16,486 nt of DNA, from contig MHEF01000041.1 of assembly GCA_001805125.1 (NCBI GenBank), positions 1 to 16,486 of the forward strand, given 5' to 3'. The stretch is from Nitrospirae bacterium RBG_13_39_12. Its GTDB lineage: Bacteria > Nitrospirota > Thermodesulfovibrionia > Thermodesulfovibrionales > SM23-35. Positions 6,807 through 13,961 of the stretch are shown here, piece after piece. Position 1 is the stretch's first letter. Every line of letters begins with the position of its first letter. The notes beneath the pieces were generated by a model. That model was given only the letters and a program-made list of their open reading frames with translations. It did not search any database and was not told where the DNA came from. A program made the translations under genes and the position numbers.

Positions 6807-7142
6807 TCATAGTCCGTACAATTGTTTGATAAAATTATCATATTCTTCAGGGATTGATATCAGATATATTCCCATCCCATTTTTATAAGTAGATGTTTTA
6901 TAGCTTGATATATTATAACTTGTTTTCACCGTCCTTCTTACCACACCGGTCAACTCAATTATTTTACACTTCTCCAGTTCAAGCTGCATTTTCAATTCTG
7001 TTCCTTCAATAAAACCTTTTCTTGTTCTTATGAAAAGCCCGTTACATGAAAAATCTGAAGAAATACCGCTATATTCTTCTTTACCATCTGAAAAAAATAT
7101 ATTAAGCCTTCTTATTTTACGTTTGCACTTTCTTTTATCCAT
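6807..7142 (-). CDS. Single-domain PilZ protein (c-di-GMP receptor)
   Basis: The 111-residue protein carries both halves of the PilZ signature: RxxxR at Arg8-Arg12 within a basic N-terminus (KRKCKRKIRR) and DxSxxG at Asp30-Gly35 (DFSCNG), followed by a strand-rich barrel. In the family these residues grip cyclic di-GMP, so the protein probably passes that signal to a partner controlling motility, adhesion or secretion. It has no other domain, as is usual for stand-alone PilZ adaptors. The ATG at 7142 lacks a Shine-Dalgarno sequence; a TTGACA box lies close upstream, so the transcript may start almost at the ATG. No partner gene is adjacent. Confidence 0.82.
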   Translation of the reverse strand: MDKRKCKRKIRRLNIFFSDGKEEYSGISSDFSCNGLFIRTRKGFIEGTELKMQLELEKCKIIELTGVVRRTVKTSYNISSYKTSTYKNGMGIYLISIPEEYDNFIKQLYGL

Positions 7143-7150
7143 TTGGAAAC

Positions 7151-7178
7151 TTTAAATAATTGAATACTATAGTGTCAA
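7151..7178 (-). promoter_or_regulatory. Possible promoter of the PilZ gene
   Basis: On the minus strand TTGACA (7178-7173) is a perfect -35 box and TTTAAA (7156-7151) follows after 16 nt as a 4-of-6 match to -10. Transcription would start near 7144, within two or three nt of the ATG at 7142, giving a leaderless or nearly leaderless message. This would account for the absent ribosome site. Confidence 0.4.
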
Positions 7179-7191
7179 GAGGTTTCTACAA

Positions 7192-7362
7192 AAGCGGACC
7201 TTTCAGAATCCGGATATCGTCAATCCAGGCAGTCCCTCTGCCATTAATAACTAAATTCAGCTTAACATAGTCAGGATTTTCTCCTTTTCTCAAAAAAAAG
7301 GGTGTTTCTTCTGTTGTCCAATCCGTGTTTCCAGTCAATGGAGAATGTTTACCCAAAAAGAT
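7192..7362 (-). pseudogene. C-terminal remnant of a probable carbohydrate-binding protein
   Basis: On the minus strand an open frame of about 56 codons ends at a TAG (7192-7194). It includes WTTEETPFFLRKGENPDYVK and then GRGTAWIDDIRILKGP. The pattern 'Y.K.NL...G.GTAWIDDI' is the closing strand of CBM_4_9-like jelly-roll domains found at the end of many sugar-binding or exported proteins. No start codon or ribosome site is present, and the frame stops just past its junction with the dispersed repeat at 7363. Sequence on the far side of the repeat does not continue the domain. It is therefore a gene fragment, perhaps cut off when the repeat arrived or when the upstream part was deleted. Confidence 0.6.
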
Positions 7363-7578
7363 TCAATTCACGGTAGGCATATGTGTAGCAAAAGCTCTTG
7401 AGTTCTCCTCAGCGAATCCGCCGGGGCGGACAGCACCTTTGTGAGCAGTTTAATGACTCAGATAACATGCACGTTTTCATTCATATCGTTTAAATACCCA
7501 TGCATGCGCAAATTCTGCATTCAAGAGATTTTGATGCATATGTGCCTACCTGCTTTAAAATCTAACTGCATTTTTCGG
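7363..7578 (+). repeat. Dispersed hairpin repeat, copy 1 (216 bp)
   Basis: This stretch matches 15121-15288 in the same orientation: the first 52 nt differ at only 4 positions and the central and right parts are also near-identical. Inner inverted ends are GGTAGGCA (7372-7379) and TGCCTACC (7543-7550). A perfect GC hairpin TCCGCC-GG-GGCGGA sits at 7417-7430. Compared with copy 2 this copy has about 77 extra nt before the right inverted end (about 7461-7538) and lacks a 26-nt hairpin on the left. No reading frame is conserved. It could be a miniature mobile element or a gene-independent structured RNA; the left edge abuts a truncated gene. Confidence 0.75.
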
Positions 7579-7737
7579 TTTAAGTATTATTTAAGATATA
7601 ATTTATTTAAATCGTAATAGGCAATTATACGGCATATGAATAACGGTAACCAATTATTTCGAAGTATATTTAAAAAGGTTTCGAACAAAATAAATACGTA
7701 TCCAGCAGAAAAATATATAATATATTTAAGAGAGTAA
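7579..7737. other. AT-rich upstream region of the HTH/zinc-ribbon gene
   Basis: No gene is visible. A TATAAT hexamer at 7716-7721 lies 16 nt before the ATG at 7738, but no good -35 was found at the right distance, so it is only a weak promoter candidate. The message leader would be very short. Confidence 0.3.
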
Positions 7738-8070
7738 ATGAAAAAGAAATCCAGAGAACCCTTTATTCCTGTTCTAAGGCATGAGACTATACGTCAGAAA
7801 ATAATATCAGTAATTGAGGGCCGGACCCTTTCAGCGAGGGACATATCAACTGATGTAAGGGTTTCTGAAAAAGAAATATATGAGCATCTCGAGCATATAC
7901 AGAAGACGATAAATAAAAGTTATCATAATTTTATTGTTACACCTTCCAAATGCAAAAAATGCGGGTTTGAATTCAGGAAAAGGGACAAGCTCAAAAAACC
8001 CGGGAAATGCCCTGTCTGCCGGAGTGAATTAATACAGGAACCACTTTTTTCTATAAGAATAACTGGCTAA
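7738..8070 (+). CDS. Predicted HTH regulator fused to a zinc ribbon (COG3357-like)
   Basis: The 110-residue protein has a winged-helix-like N-terminal half (about 12-58: IRQKIISVIEGRTLSARDISTDVRVSEKEIYEHL...), in which LSARDIS and VSEKEIYEHL read as the turn and recognition helix, and a C-terminal zinc ribbon with CKKCGF (about 72-77) and CPVC (about 93-96). This order is that of the conserved, uncharacterised family of HTH-plus-zinc-ribbon regulators (COG3357). DNA binding is inferred from the fold; the target is unknown. A weak purine run (AAGAGAG) precedes the ATG. The stop codon overlaps the convergent phosphohexomutase stop by 4 nt, so transcripts of the two genes meet tail to tail. Confidence 0.75.
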   Translation: MKKKSREPFIPVLRHETIRQKIISVIEGRTLSARDISTDVRVSEKEIYEHLEHIQKTINKSYHNFIVTPSKCKKCGFEFRKRDKLKKPGKCPVCRSELIQEPLFSIRITG

Positions 8071-9704
8071 CTATTATCCATACCAAGAGCTTCCCTTGTC
8101 ATTTTCTCAGCTAATTCAAAAACTGCCCTCTTACCATTTTTTGTTCTTGCTTCTATATAAAATCTTACTTTAGGTTCTGTTCCTGACGGCCTTATCATAA
8201 GCCATGAACCGTCATTAAAGACAAGTTTTGTGCCGTCGACAGTTATTACATCCTTAACTGTTCTGTTCTTTTCACCTATTTTTACTTTTGTTCCTTTCTT
8301 AAAACGTTGTTTTATAACAGAAAGCTTCTTTTTAAGTGGTTCCCCGACAAATGTTCTGTCTACTGAGATACCCGAACGGTCCGGATAATAGTAGCCGAAT
8401 TCATCCATTATGTCTTTTAGATATTCGCTAAGATTTTTTCCCGTAACTGCCATCATCTCTATTGCCAGGAGCATGCCAAAAATCGCATCTTTTTCAAGCG
8501 TATGGTTGTATGCTGATATGCCGTCTGACTCTTCGAAAGCAACTATTGCCCTTTCATCTGATGTCTTCAGCATATATGGTCTGAAATTTTTGAATCCAAC
8601 TTTTGTCTCCTTAACAGGAATCCCCAGTTTCTCTGCTATCGCATTAACAAGATTGCTTGTCCCTACAGATTTTGCAACAATACCGGAAATATTTTTATGC
8701 ACATGTAGAAAGTGAAGTGCCATTGCTCCAAAGTAGTTCATCGGTATCTGCATGCTGCCGTCAGCATGCCTGATGCGGTCACCGTCAGGATCCATAATAA
8801 CACCCAGTCTGAACCCGGCACTGCTTCTTTTTAAAGCATTTACAACTTTTTTCATATTTTTTTCCGAAGGTTCAGGAGCAATGCCACCGAAAAGCAGATC
8901 ATCTTCTGTTCGAAAATATTTAATTTTACTGCTTTTACCGAGAATCTTTTCAATGCGCCCCCTTGTTGAACCATGAACGTTATCTACACAAATAATACAA
9001 TCTTCCCTGTCTATGAAATCACGTATTCTCATGAGATTCAGAGTTTTTCTCTCTTTTATGAACTCAACATAGAGTCTTGTAAAATCTGCCTTTTCTACAT
9101 TCCCAGGGTTTATCGGGTTAAGAACTATTGATTCCGCCATCATCCTGTTAGCTATCTTTTCAATTTTTGTTGTAATCTCAGGACCTGCAGGTCCTCCGTC
9201 TGAAGGGTTAAACTTGAAACCTGCAAAGTTTGCCGGGTTATGAGAAGGGGTAAGGTTGAAAGAACATGCAGCCTTCAGCATCTCAATGCCTGTTGAGAAC
9301 TCCGGTGTGGGTGCTTCGCCAGCATACCATGTCCTGATTCCCTCCTTCTGAAGAAGCCCTATAACCTCCATTGCAAAATCATGACCCAGGAAACGATTAT
9401 CATGCCCAACAATAATTCCACGTTTTTTTATCTCATTGAAATTAGATACACCCATTGCTTCCATAACTACACTGTCATTGCTTTTTAACATCTCGATGAT
9501 GGCTGAGGTTACCACCCTAACATTATTAAATGTGAAGTCTGTACCGATTTCTCCTCTCCATCCAGATGTTCCAAATACTACTTCTGAAGGTTTTATATTT
9601 TCTCTGGCGAACTTCTCTATCGTAGTGAGTAATGCCCTGTTTTTGGAAACATCAGACATTATTGCCTTCCAGCAATGGACAGCATCTTTGTAAGCCTGTA
9701 CCAT
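8067..9704 (-). CDS. Phosphohexomutase (phosphoglucomutase/phosphomannomutase family)
   Basis: The 545-residue protein interconverts hexose 1- and 6-phosphates, supplying sugar nucleotides or glycogen metabolism. All four family signatures are present: the N-terminal FGTSGWRG (44-51), the phosphoserine loop with Ser154, the Mg2+ site DPDGDR (305-310), the sugar-binding EESDG (391-395) and the phosphate-binding RPSGTEPK (505-512). The serine loop reads TPSHNP, not the usual TASHNP, a small change next to the catalytic serine. Sugar preference cannot be read. The ATG at 9704 has AGGAGG 5 nt upstream. It lies 139 nt downstream of the CysRS-like gene on the same strand, with palindromes in between. 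Confidence 0.92.
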   Translation of the reverse strand: MVQAYKDAVHCWKAIMSDVSKNRALLTTIEKFARENIKPSEVVFGTSGWRGEIGTDFTFNNVRVVTSAIIEMLKSNDSVVMEAMGVSNFNEIKKRGIIVGHDNRFLGHDFAMEVIGLLQKEGIRTWYAGEAPTPEFSTGIEMLKAACSFNLTPSHNPANFAGFKFNPSDGGPAGPEITTKIEKIANRMMAESIVLNPINPGNVEKADFTRLYVEFIKERKTLNLMRIRDFIDREDCIICVDNVHGSTRGRIEKILGKSSKIKYFRTEDDLLFGGIAPEPSEKNMKKVVNALKRSSAGFRLGVIMDPDGDRIRHADGSMQIPMNYFGAMALHFLHVHKNISGIVAKSVGTSNLVNAIAEKLGIPVKETKVGFKNFRPYMLKTSDERAIVAFEESDGISAYNHTLEKDAIFGMLLAIEMMAVTGKNLSEYLKDIMDEFGYYYPDRSGISVDRTFVGEPLKKKLSVIKQRFKKGTKVKIGEKNRTVKDVITVDGTKLVFNDGSWLMIRPSGTEPKVRFYIEARTKNGKRAVFELAEKMTREALGMDNS

Positions 9705-9715
9705 TTATTCCTCCT

Positions 9716-9758
9716 GTTTACTACTTTCTTAGTAAACCTACCGGTAAATCAATTTACC
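9716..9758. promoter_or_regulatory. Two adjacent inverted repeats before the phosphohexomutase gene
   Basis: GTTTACT (9716-9722) pairs with AGTAAAC (9731-9737), and 5 nt on GGTAAAT (9743-9749) pairs with ATTTACC (9752-9758). All four arms share the core GTAAA. The first lies right against the ribosome site AGGAGG (9710-9715) of the phosphohexomutase gene. It could be a double operator for a repressor that uses GTAAA half-sites, or RNA hairpins affecting translation. No T-run follows, so a terminator for the CysRS-like gene is less likely. Confidence 0.4.
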
Positions 9759-9843
9759 AAAACATAGCAGTTAGATTTGCACAGATGATCTATCAGTTAT
9801 ACCTGAAAATACTGATACTATATTTACAGCCTCACATCGCTTT

Positions 9844-11061
9844 CTAAAAAATAATCTGCAAAACTTCATCAATTTCCCTGAGGGCTTTCAAAATCCCTGA
9901 AGCTTCACCTGTCCTGAGTTCTCCGATATTTATATCTGATATAACTTTGTATAACCCATCAAAAGCTCCTTTAACATCCAGGTTATTGTCCATATTTATC
10001 TTAAACTCATTTTTTATTTTTTGAACAATAGCTGTATTGCAGCTAAATCCCGAGCTCGATCTTTTTTCAATTTTATTAACATCTTTTTTAAATGTTCTGA
10101 GTTTATCTGAGGTCACACGCATATGCCTGTCTGAATAATTAATCCTATGGTAATACTGCCCATTTATAAGAAAATACCTTATTTCAGTCATATTATAACC
10201 CTGCGTCTGGAGGGTGTTCGTATAGATAATATTACCTTTGCTCTTTGACATCTTCTGACTATTCACATAAAGGTAGTTGCAATGGAGCCAGAATTTTGCT
10301 ATAGGGTAATGCCTAATTGATTCTAGGATTGCAAGTGTATAATCGTGATGACGGAAAAGGTTGTCGGTTCCACCGCAATAAATCGACAGAGTTTCATCAA
10401 ATTGCTCGCTTATCATACTCGGGTCCTGAATGTTCCATGATGGTCTTCCACTACCAATCTTTGTATCCCAATAATACCTGTCTCCCATTTTATAACCATG
10501 CCAAAGGATAAAATCCCCAAGGTTCCACTGCATTCCTGGATAAGTATCCTTATGGAATCGTTTTCTTTTTTTAGGCCATTTGGACATATCCAGTCCGTAA
10601 AGCTTTCCAAATCCCTGAAACTTCAAAGGATCAAAGTAGACGTTTCCATTATGCCAGTATGCAGTCTTTAGATTGAGGAGCTGCTGTATTATAGCAACCG
10701 ATCTATTAATGCACTTAGATGCTTTGGGAAGATAGTCAGGGATTTTCATTCTTAGGAGTTTCATCCCTCTGATAAACTCTTTGATGTTTTTTTCTGTAAG
10801 ACTTTTAACAGTTACCTTCTTTTCCTCAGATTCTTTAATTGCTTTGTCCTCTAAGTCAGTAATATTCATACCTCTGCGCACTTTATATCCTGAATACTCC
10901 AGATACCGGACCAGTATATCCTCGAATAAAAAGGTTCTGAAATTTCCGATATGGGACATTTGGTATACTGAGGGCCCACACGTAAAAATATTAACCAGTT
11001 CTTCATTTACAGGACGAAAAATCTCAGTTTTCCTGCTCAAAGTATTAAAGAGTCTTAACAT
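9844..11061 (-). CDS. Cysteinyl-tRNA synthetase-like protein lacking zinc ligands and anticodon domain
   Basis: Residues 1-330 align well with class I CysRS: CGPSVY with Cys28, HIGN (37-40), NITDLEDK (66-73), GRPSW (205-209) and KMSKS (270-274). Canonical CysRS holds zinc with four residues (C28, C209, H234, E238 in E. coli), which selects cysteine. Here C28 and His238 remain, but the second Cys is Asp213 and the Glu is Thr242; the neighbouring HGG is CGG (Cys229). The protein ends at 405, without the roughly 60-residue C-terminal anticodon-binding domain. So ATP binding and aminoacyl-adenylate chemistry seem kept while cysteine choice and tRNA recognition are altered. It may activate another amino acid or join one to a small molecule, as MshC does. 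The ATG at 11061 follows AGGAG by 8-9 nt. Confidence 0.82.
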   Translation of the reverse strand: MLRLFNTLSRKTEIFRPVNEELVNIFTCGPSVYQMSHIGNFRTFLFEDILVRYLEYSGYKVRRGMNITDLEDKAIKESEEKKVTVKSLTEKNIKEFIRGMKLLRMKIPDYLPKASKCINRSVAIIQQLLNLKTAYWHNGNVYFDPLKFQGFGKLYGLDMSKWPKKRKRFHKDTYPGMQWNLGDFILWHGYKMGDRYYWDTKIGSGRPSWNIQDPSMISEQFDETLSIYCGGTDNLFRHHDYTLAILESIRHYPIAKFWLHCNYLYVNSQKMSKSKGNIIYTNTLQTQGYNMTEIRYFLINGQYYHRINYSDRHMRVTSDKLRTFKKDVNKIEKRSSSGFSCNTAIVQKIKNEFKINMDNNLDVKGAFDGLYKVISDINIGELRTGEASGILKALREIDEVLQIIF

Positions 11062-11481
11062 AGATCATTCTCCTGATTTTTAATCTACCTTCAAAACTTT
11101 CCATTTCATAGAATATATTTAAATCAAATAGATTAATCATATCTCTGACAATTTTAGCATAATGAATATACATATCCTCTATCTTGCAAATAAAAACAAG
11201 TTAATTGCGTTTATATTTTTTTATACATTTAATAAAAAGACTTTCGAAACATAAATGGGGGTATTATAGAATTTTAATCTATATCGGGATAGAACGAGAA
11301 CAAGCGGGAATGCTATATTCCTCTCCGCTTTAAAGGACTTGTAATAATTGTTTTAAGTTATCTAGGTCAGAAAGAGAATTAATGCTTTCGTATATTCAGA
11401 TTAATATTGACTGTGAATATGCATTAATTGCTTGTTTTTTGAATATCACAATCCTTATTACAATTAAAGTATAAAATTCCT
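11062..11481. other. Intergenic region with hairpins, no gene supported
   Basis: This AT-rich gap separates the actin operon end from the CysRS-like gene. Besides the large inverted repeat at 11377-11429 it holds a smaller imperfect one (AAGCGG at 11302-11307 with CCGCTT at 11325-11330, and GGAAT/ATTCC inside). No clear promoter for the CysRS-like gene was found. Confidence 0.4.
11377..11440. terminator. Large imperfect hairpin after the actin operon
   Basis: AATTAATGC (11377-11385) pairs with GCATTAATT (11421-11429), and inside it ATATTCAG (11392-11399) pairs with most of CTGTGAATAT (11411-11420). On the minus strand it lies about 50 nt after the stop of the receiver/SPOR gene and could end or protect that message. 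On the plus strand it is followed by TTGTTTTTT (11432-11440), a better T-run, though no plus-strand gene is known upstream. Direction is therefore uncertain. Confidence 0.38.
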
Positions 11482-12912
11482 TTACTGACTAAAAATAATC
11501 GCATTAATATTTTCCTTACTGCTTACACTTCTAGCTGACTTAGCAGCTTCTTTTCTGTTATCAAACCTGCCGACTAAAACCCTGTTCACCACTCCTTTAT
11601 CTTGCGCAGTGCTTTTTTGTATAAAAGCATCATACCCTTTCCCCCTGTATTTCTTTATAAGAGAATTCGCATTTTCTTCACTTTTGAATACACCAATCTG
11701 AACAGAATAAATTCCCTTTACAACCGTTTTCTCTTTAGATGCAGATACAGGTTTAGGTTCAGGTTTAGATGTCGGTTTGGGTGCAGGTTTACCCAGGTCA
11801 ACTGTTTGTTGAGGTCTTTGCTGTTCCTGAGGTGGTTTAACTTCTGGAGCCTGCTGTTTATCGGTTTCCGGTGGAACAACTACAGTTGGCGATAGAATTT
11901 TCTTATCCAGCACATAACCTTTAAATATCATAACTCCAGCCGCAATAATACCCATAATCACCAGAGCAGCAACTGGGATAAAAATCCAGCTTTTTCTCCC
12001 ACCTTTTTCCTTGCCTTTTCTTGATCTATAAAGGCTGTCTCGTTTTTGCGACATGGAAATTGCTTCTTTAATGTCTTCGCCAGTCTCCTCTGCCTGAAGT
12101 TCCTCTACGGTGGCCTGTTTTGCTATCTCTTCATCTATTTCACTTTTCGACATTTTTGCTCTTGGTTCATCTAAAACTATTTCCGCTACCTTATCTCCCT
12201 GAATGTCTGTTATCTTTTTCTCTTTTGTCAAAGGAAGTTCTTCCTCAAAGAGATGTGATTCAATCTCATCTTTAACAGCATCTTTCTTAATCTTTTCTTT
12301 GACTGGTTGTATTTCGATCTCCTCTTCAATCGGTTCTGCAGTAATACCTTGTTCCTCGAAAAGTTTTATGTCGATTTCCTCCTCAAACGGTTGTACAGAC
12401 ACTTCTTCCTCGATCGGCTGTGTTTTAATTGCCTCTTCAACAGGTTCAACTGTAATCCCTTCTTCCTCCAAAATTTCCATATCAGTCTCGTCTTCAAAAG
12501 GTTGTGCAGACATTTCTTCTTTAACTGCTCCCTCAACAGGAATCACGGAAATTATATTCTTGGTTTTTAATATAAGTTCTTCGTCAGAAAACGGTTTTTT
12601 AAGGAAATCAACAATACCGTACAGGGCGGTATATCGAGAATCTATTCTTCCTTCATGTGGAGTAATAATAACAATAGGCACATTTTCAAGTGTCTTGGTC
12701 TTGTGTATCGCCTTGCATATTTCCAGACCACTTGCACCTTCAATCCCGATATTAATAAGTATCAAAGAGGGGTTTACTTTTTTTGCCATATTTATACTAA
12801 CATCTTGACTTGAGGCTGTAAAAACGAGATAGCCCTCGGACTCGAGAGCTAACATGATCTTCTGAATCATTTCAGTATCAGTATCAATCACAAGAATCGT
12901 ATTACCATTCAT
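11482..12912 (-). CDS. Membrane protein joining a degenerate receiver domain to a SPOR domain
   Basis: The 476-residue protein has four parts. A receiver domain (1-122) keeps Asp11/Asp13, Thr84 and Lys105/Lys106-Pro, but the phosphoacceptor position reads LILINIG with Asn54, so ordinary phosphorylation is unlikely. A strongly acidic linker (about 130-290) contains two 37-residue tandem repeats (135-171 and 172-208). A membrane segment (about 309-330) follows a basic stretch, placing the N-terminus in the cytoplasm. A Pro/Lys/Gln-rich spacer (about 343-395) leads to a SPOR domain (about 399-474, IYSVQIGVFKSEENA...). SPOR domains bind glycan strands stripped of peptides, the product of amidases such as the one encoded in this operon. 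It starts 32 nt after the MamK-like gene. It probably links the wall to the cytoplasmic filament; that link is inference. Confidence 0.85.
   Translation of the reverse strand: MNGNTILVIDTDTEMIQKIMLALESEGYLVFTASSQDVSINMAKKVNPSLILINIGIEGASGLEICKAIHKTKTLENVPIVIITPHEGRIDSRYTALYGIVDFLKKPFSDEELILKTKNIISVIPVEGAVKEEMSAQPFEDETDMEILEEEGITVEPVEEAIKTQPIEEEVSVQPFEEEIDIKLFEEQGITAEPIEEEIEIQPVKEKIKKDAVKDEIESHLFEEELPLTKEKKITDIQGDKVAEIVLDEPRAKMSKSEIDEEIAKQATVEELQAEETGEDIKEAISMSQKRDSLYRSRKGKEKGGRKSWIFIPVAALVIMGIIAAGVMIFKGYVLDKKILSPTVVVPPETDKQQAPEVKPPQEQQRPQQTVDLGKPAPKPTSKPEPKPVSASKEKTVVKGIYSVQIGVFKSEENANSLIKKYRGKGYDAFIQKSTAQDKGVVNRVLVGRFDNRKEAAKSARSVSSKENINAIIFSQ
12289..12510 (-). repeat. Two 111-bp tandem repeats inside the receiver/SPOR gene
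   Basis: Codons for residues 135-171 (12400-12510) and 172-208 (12289-12399) encode two copies of a 37-residue acidic unit of the form S.QPFE.E.D...EE.GIT.EP. The lack of any length difference suggests an internal duplication kept as a spacer module; repeat number may vary between strains. Confidence 0.7.
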
Positions 12913-12944
12913 AATAAACCACCTTTATGATAATTTTAAAAACT

Positions 12945-13961
12945 TTATAATGGTTCCCAGTATTTCACAGGCATATCCTGAGCAAGTTTTAGTGCACCGT
13001 CCGAACCTGCAAACAAAGGATCATCAACAGACTTTAGTATACATTGTCCGTATTCCTTCAGCGCACTTTGTAAATATTCGCGCACGCCTCTAATAAGGCT
13101 GCCACCACCTGCGAGAACTATGTTGTTTTTAATCTTTACCTGGAACTCAGGGTCGAATCTCGCTATCATCTCAGTTGTTGTTTCCACTATTGCAGGTAAT
13201 ATGCTTTCACATGCGCGTTTAATCTCATTCGTAATATCGTGCATCACAGGCTTCCCGTCAACAGGAATTTCTACTTTAATATCCTCTGGTACCTTTCCGA
13301 CAAAACTATACTTTTCTTTAAAAAGCCGGACCATATTTTTATTGAACTTCGAGTTAGGATACTTCTCATTAAGGTAGCTAAAGAGTTGTTCATCAATGTA
13401 ATCACCGGCAGTCAGTATAGTTTTCTGGTCATCCTCGGTAGGTATACTGCCATGCATAATACAGAAATCAGTCGTACCGGCACCTACATCAATTACCATT
13501 GAATTATTCAGCAAGTCCAAACCGTAAGCAACCGCAAAAGGTTCTGATACAACCATTAATGAATGAACAAACTCTGATACAGCATTCCTGATAGCAAGCT
13601 TATTCGTCTTCAGTGTATCAGCAGGCACTCCTACTACTGCAAAAATCTTCTGTTCGGATGCAGGCTTTGTAAGTTCTATCAGGTGCTTGATTATCTCCCT
13701 GACTGCTTCTTCGCTCCTGTCAATGCCCTCTTTAATCATTCCGTGCTGTAAAGGTCTGCACAGTTCGAGTGAAAGTCTGTTTTGAAGAGCTTCTGAACCG
13801 AAAAGGACAGGTTTACCAACTACCTTTAAAGAGATAAAATCTTTGGGCCACCCGACATAACTTTCAATCCATTCCCTTGTTCCGCTACTTGCACATATTG
13901 AACTTCTTGATGTCCCCAAATCAATCCCAACAAATATAGCATCATCTTCTTTTCGCTTCAT
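12945..13961 (-). CDS. MamK-like bacterial actin
   Basis: The 338-residue protein has the actin ATPase core: phosphate-1 loop VGIDLGTSRSS (11-21), a catalytic Glu in VSEPFAVAYGLD (Glu140), phosphate-2 loop VIDVGAGTTDF (156-166) and the adenosine motif VLAGGGSLIRG (282-292). From memory it follows magnetosome MamK of Magnetospirillum along its whole length, including VGWPKD (36-41), FGSEAL, PLQHGMI (70-76), VVGVPA, NKLAIRN and the end LAQDMPVKYW. MamK forms cytoplasmic filaments that align organelles; here the gene sits with an amidase and a SPOR protein and no magnetosome genes are seen. It overlaps the amidase gene by 20 nt and has AAGGAG upstream. It may be a MamK relative with a cell-wall role, or part of a magnetosome system encoded elsewhere. 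Confidence 0.85.
   Translation of the reverse strand: MKRKEDDAIFVGIDLGTSRSSICASSGTREWIESYVGWPKDFISLKVVGKPVLFGSEALQNRLSLELCRPLQHGMIKEGIDRSEEAVREIIKHLIELTKPASEQKIFAVVGVPADTLKTNKLAIRNAVSEFVHSLMVVSEPFAVAYGLDLLNNSMVIDVGAGTTDFCIMHGSIPTEDDQKTILTAGDYIDEQLFSYLNEKYPNSKFNKNMVRLFKEKYSFVGKVPEDIKVEIPVDGKPVMHDITNEIKRACESILPAIVETTTEMIARFDPEFQVKIKNNIVLAGGGSLIRGVREYLQSALKEYGQCILKSVDDPLFAGSDGALKLAQDMPVKYWEPL

Noticed and set aside
11045..11173. 42-residue frame on the minus strand overlapping the start of the CysRS-like gene
   Set aside because: Its purine run touches the start codon, leaving no room for ribosome binding, and it contains the better ribosome site of the next gene; most likely chance.
12289..12510. 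CRISPR-like or noncoding repeat
   Set aside because: Only two units, in frame within a coding gene; it is a protein-level duplication.
12203..12808. 201-residue Ser-rich frame on the plus strand
   Set aside because: It is the antisense of the acidic linker of the receiver/SPOR gene; its composition is explained by Glu-rich codons read backwards, and it has no ribosome site.
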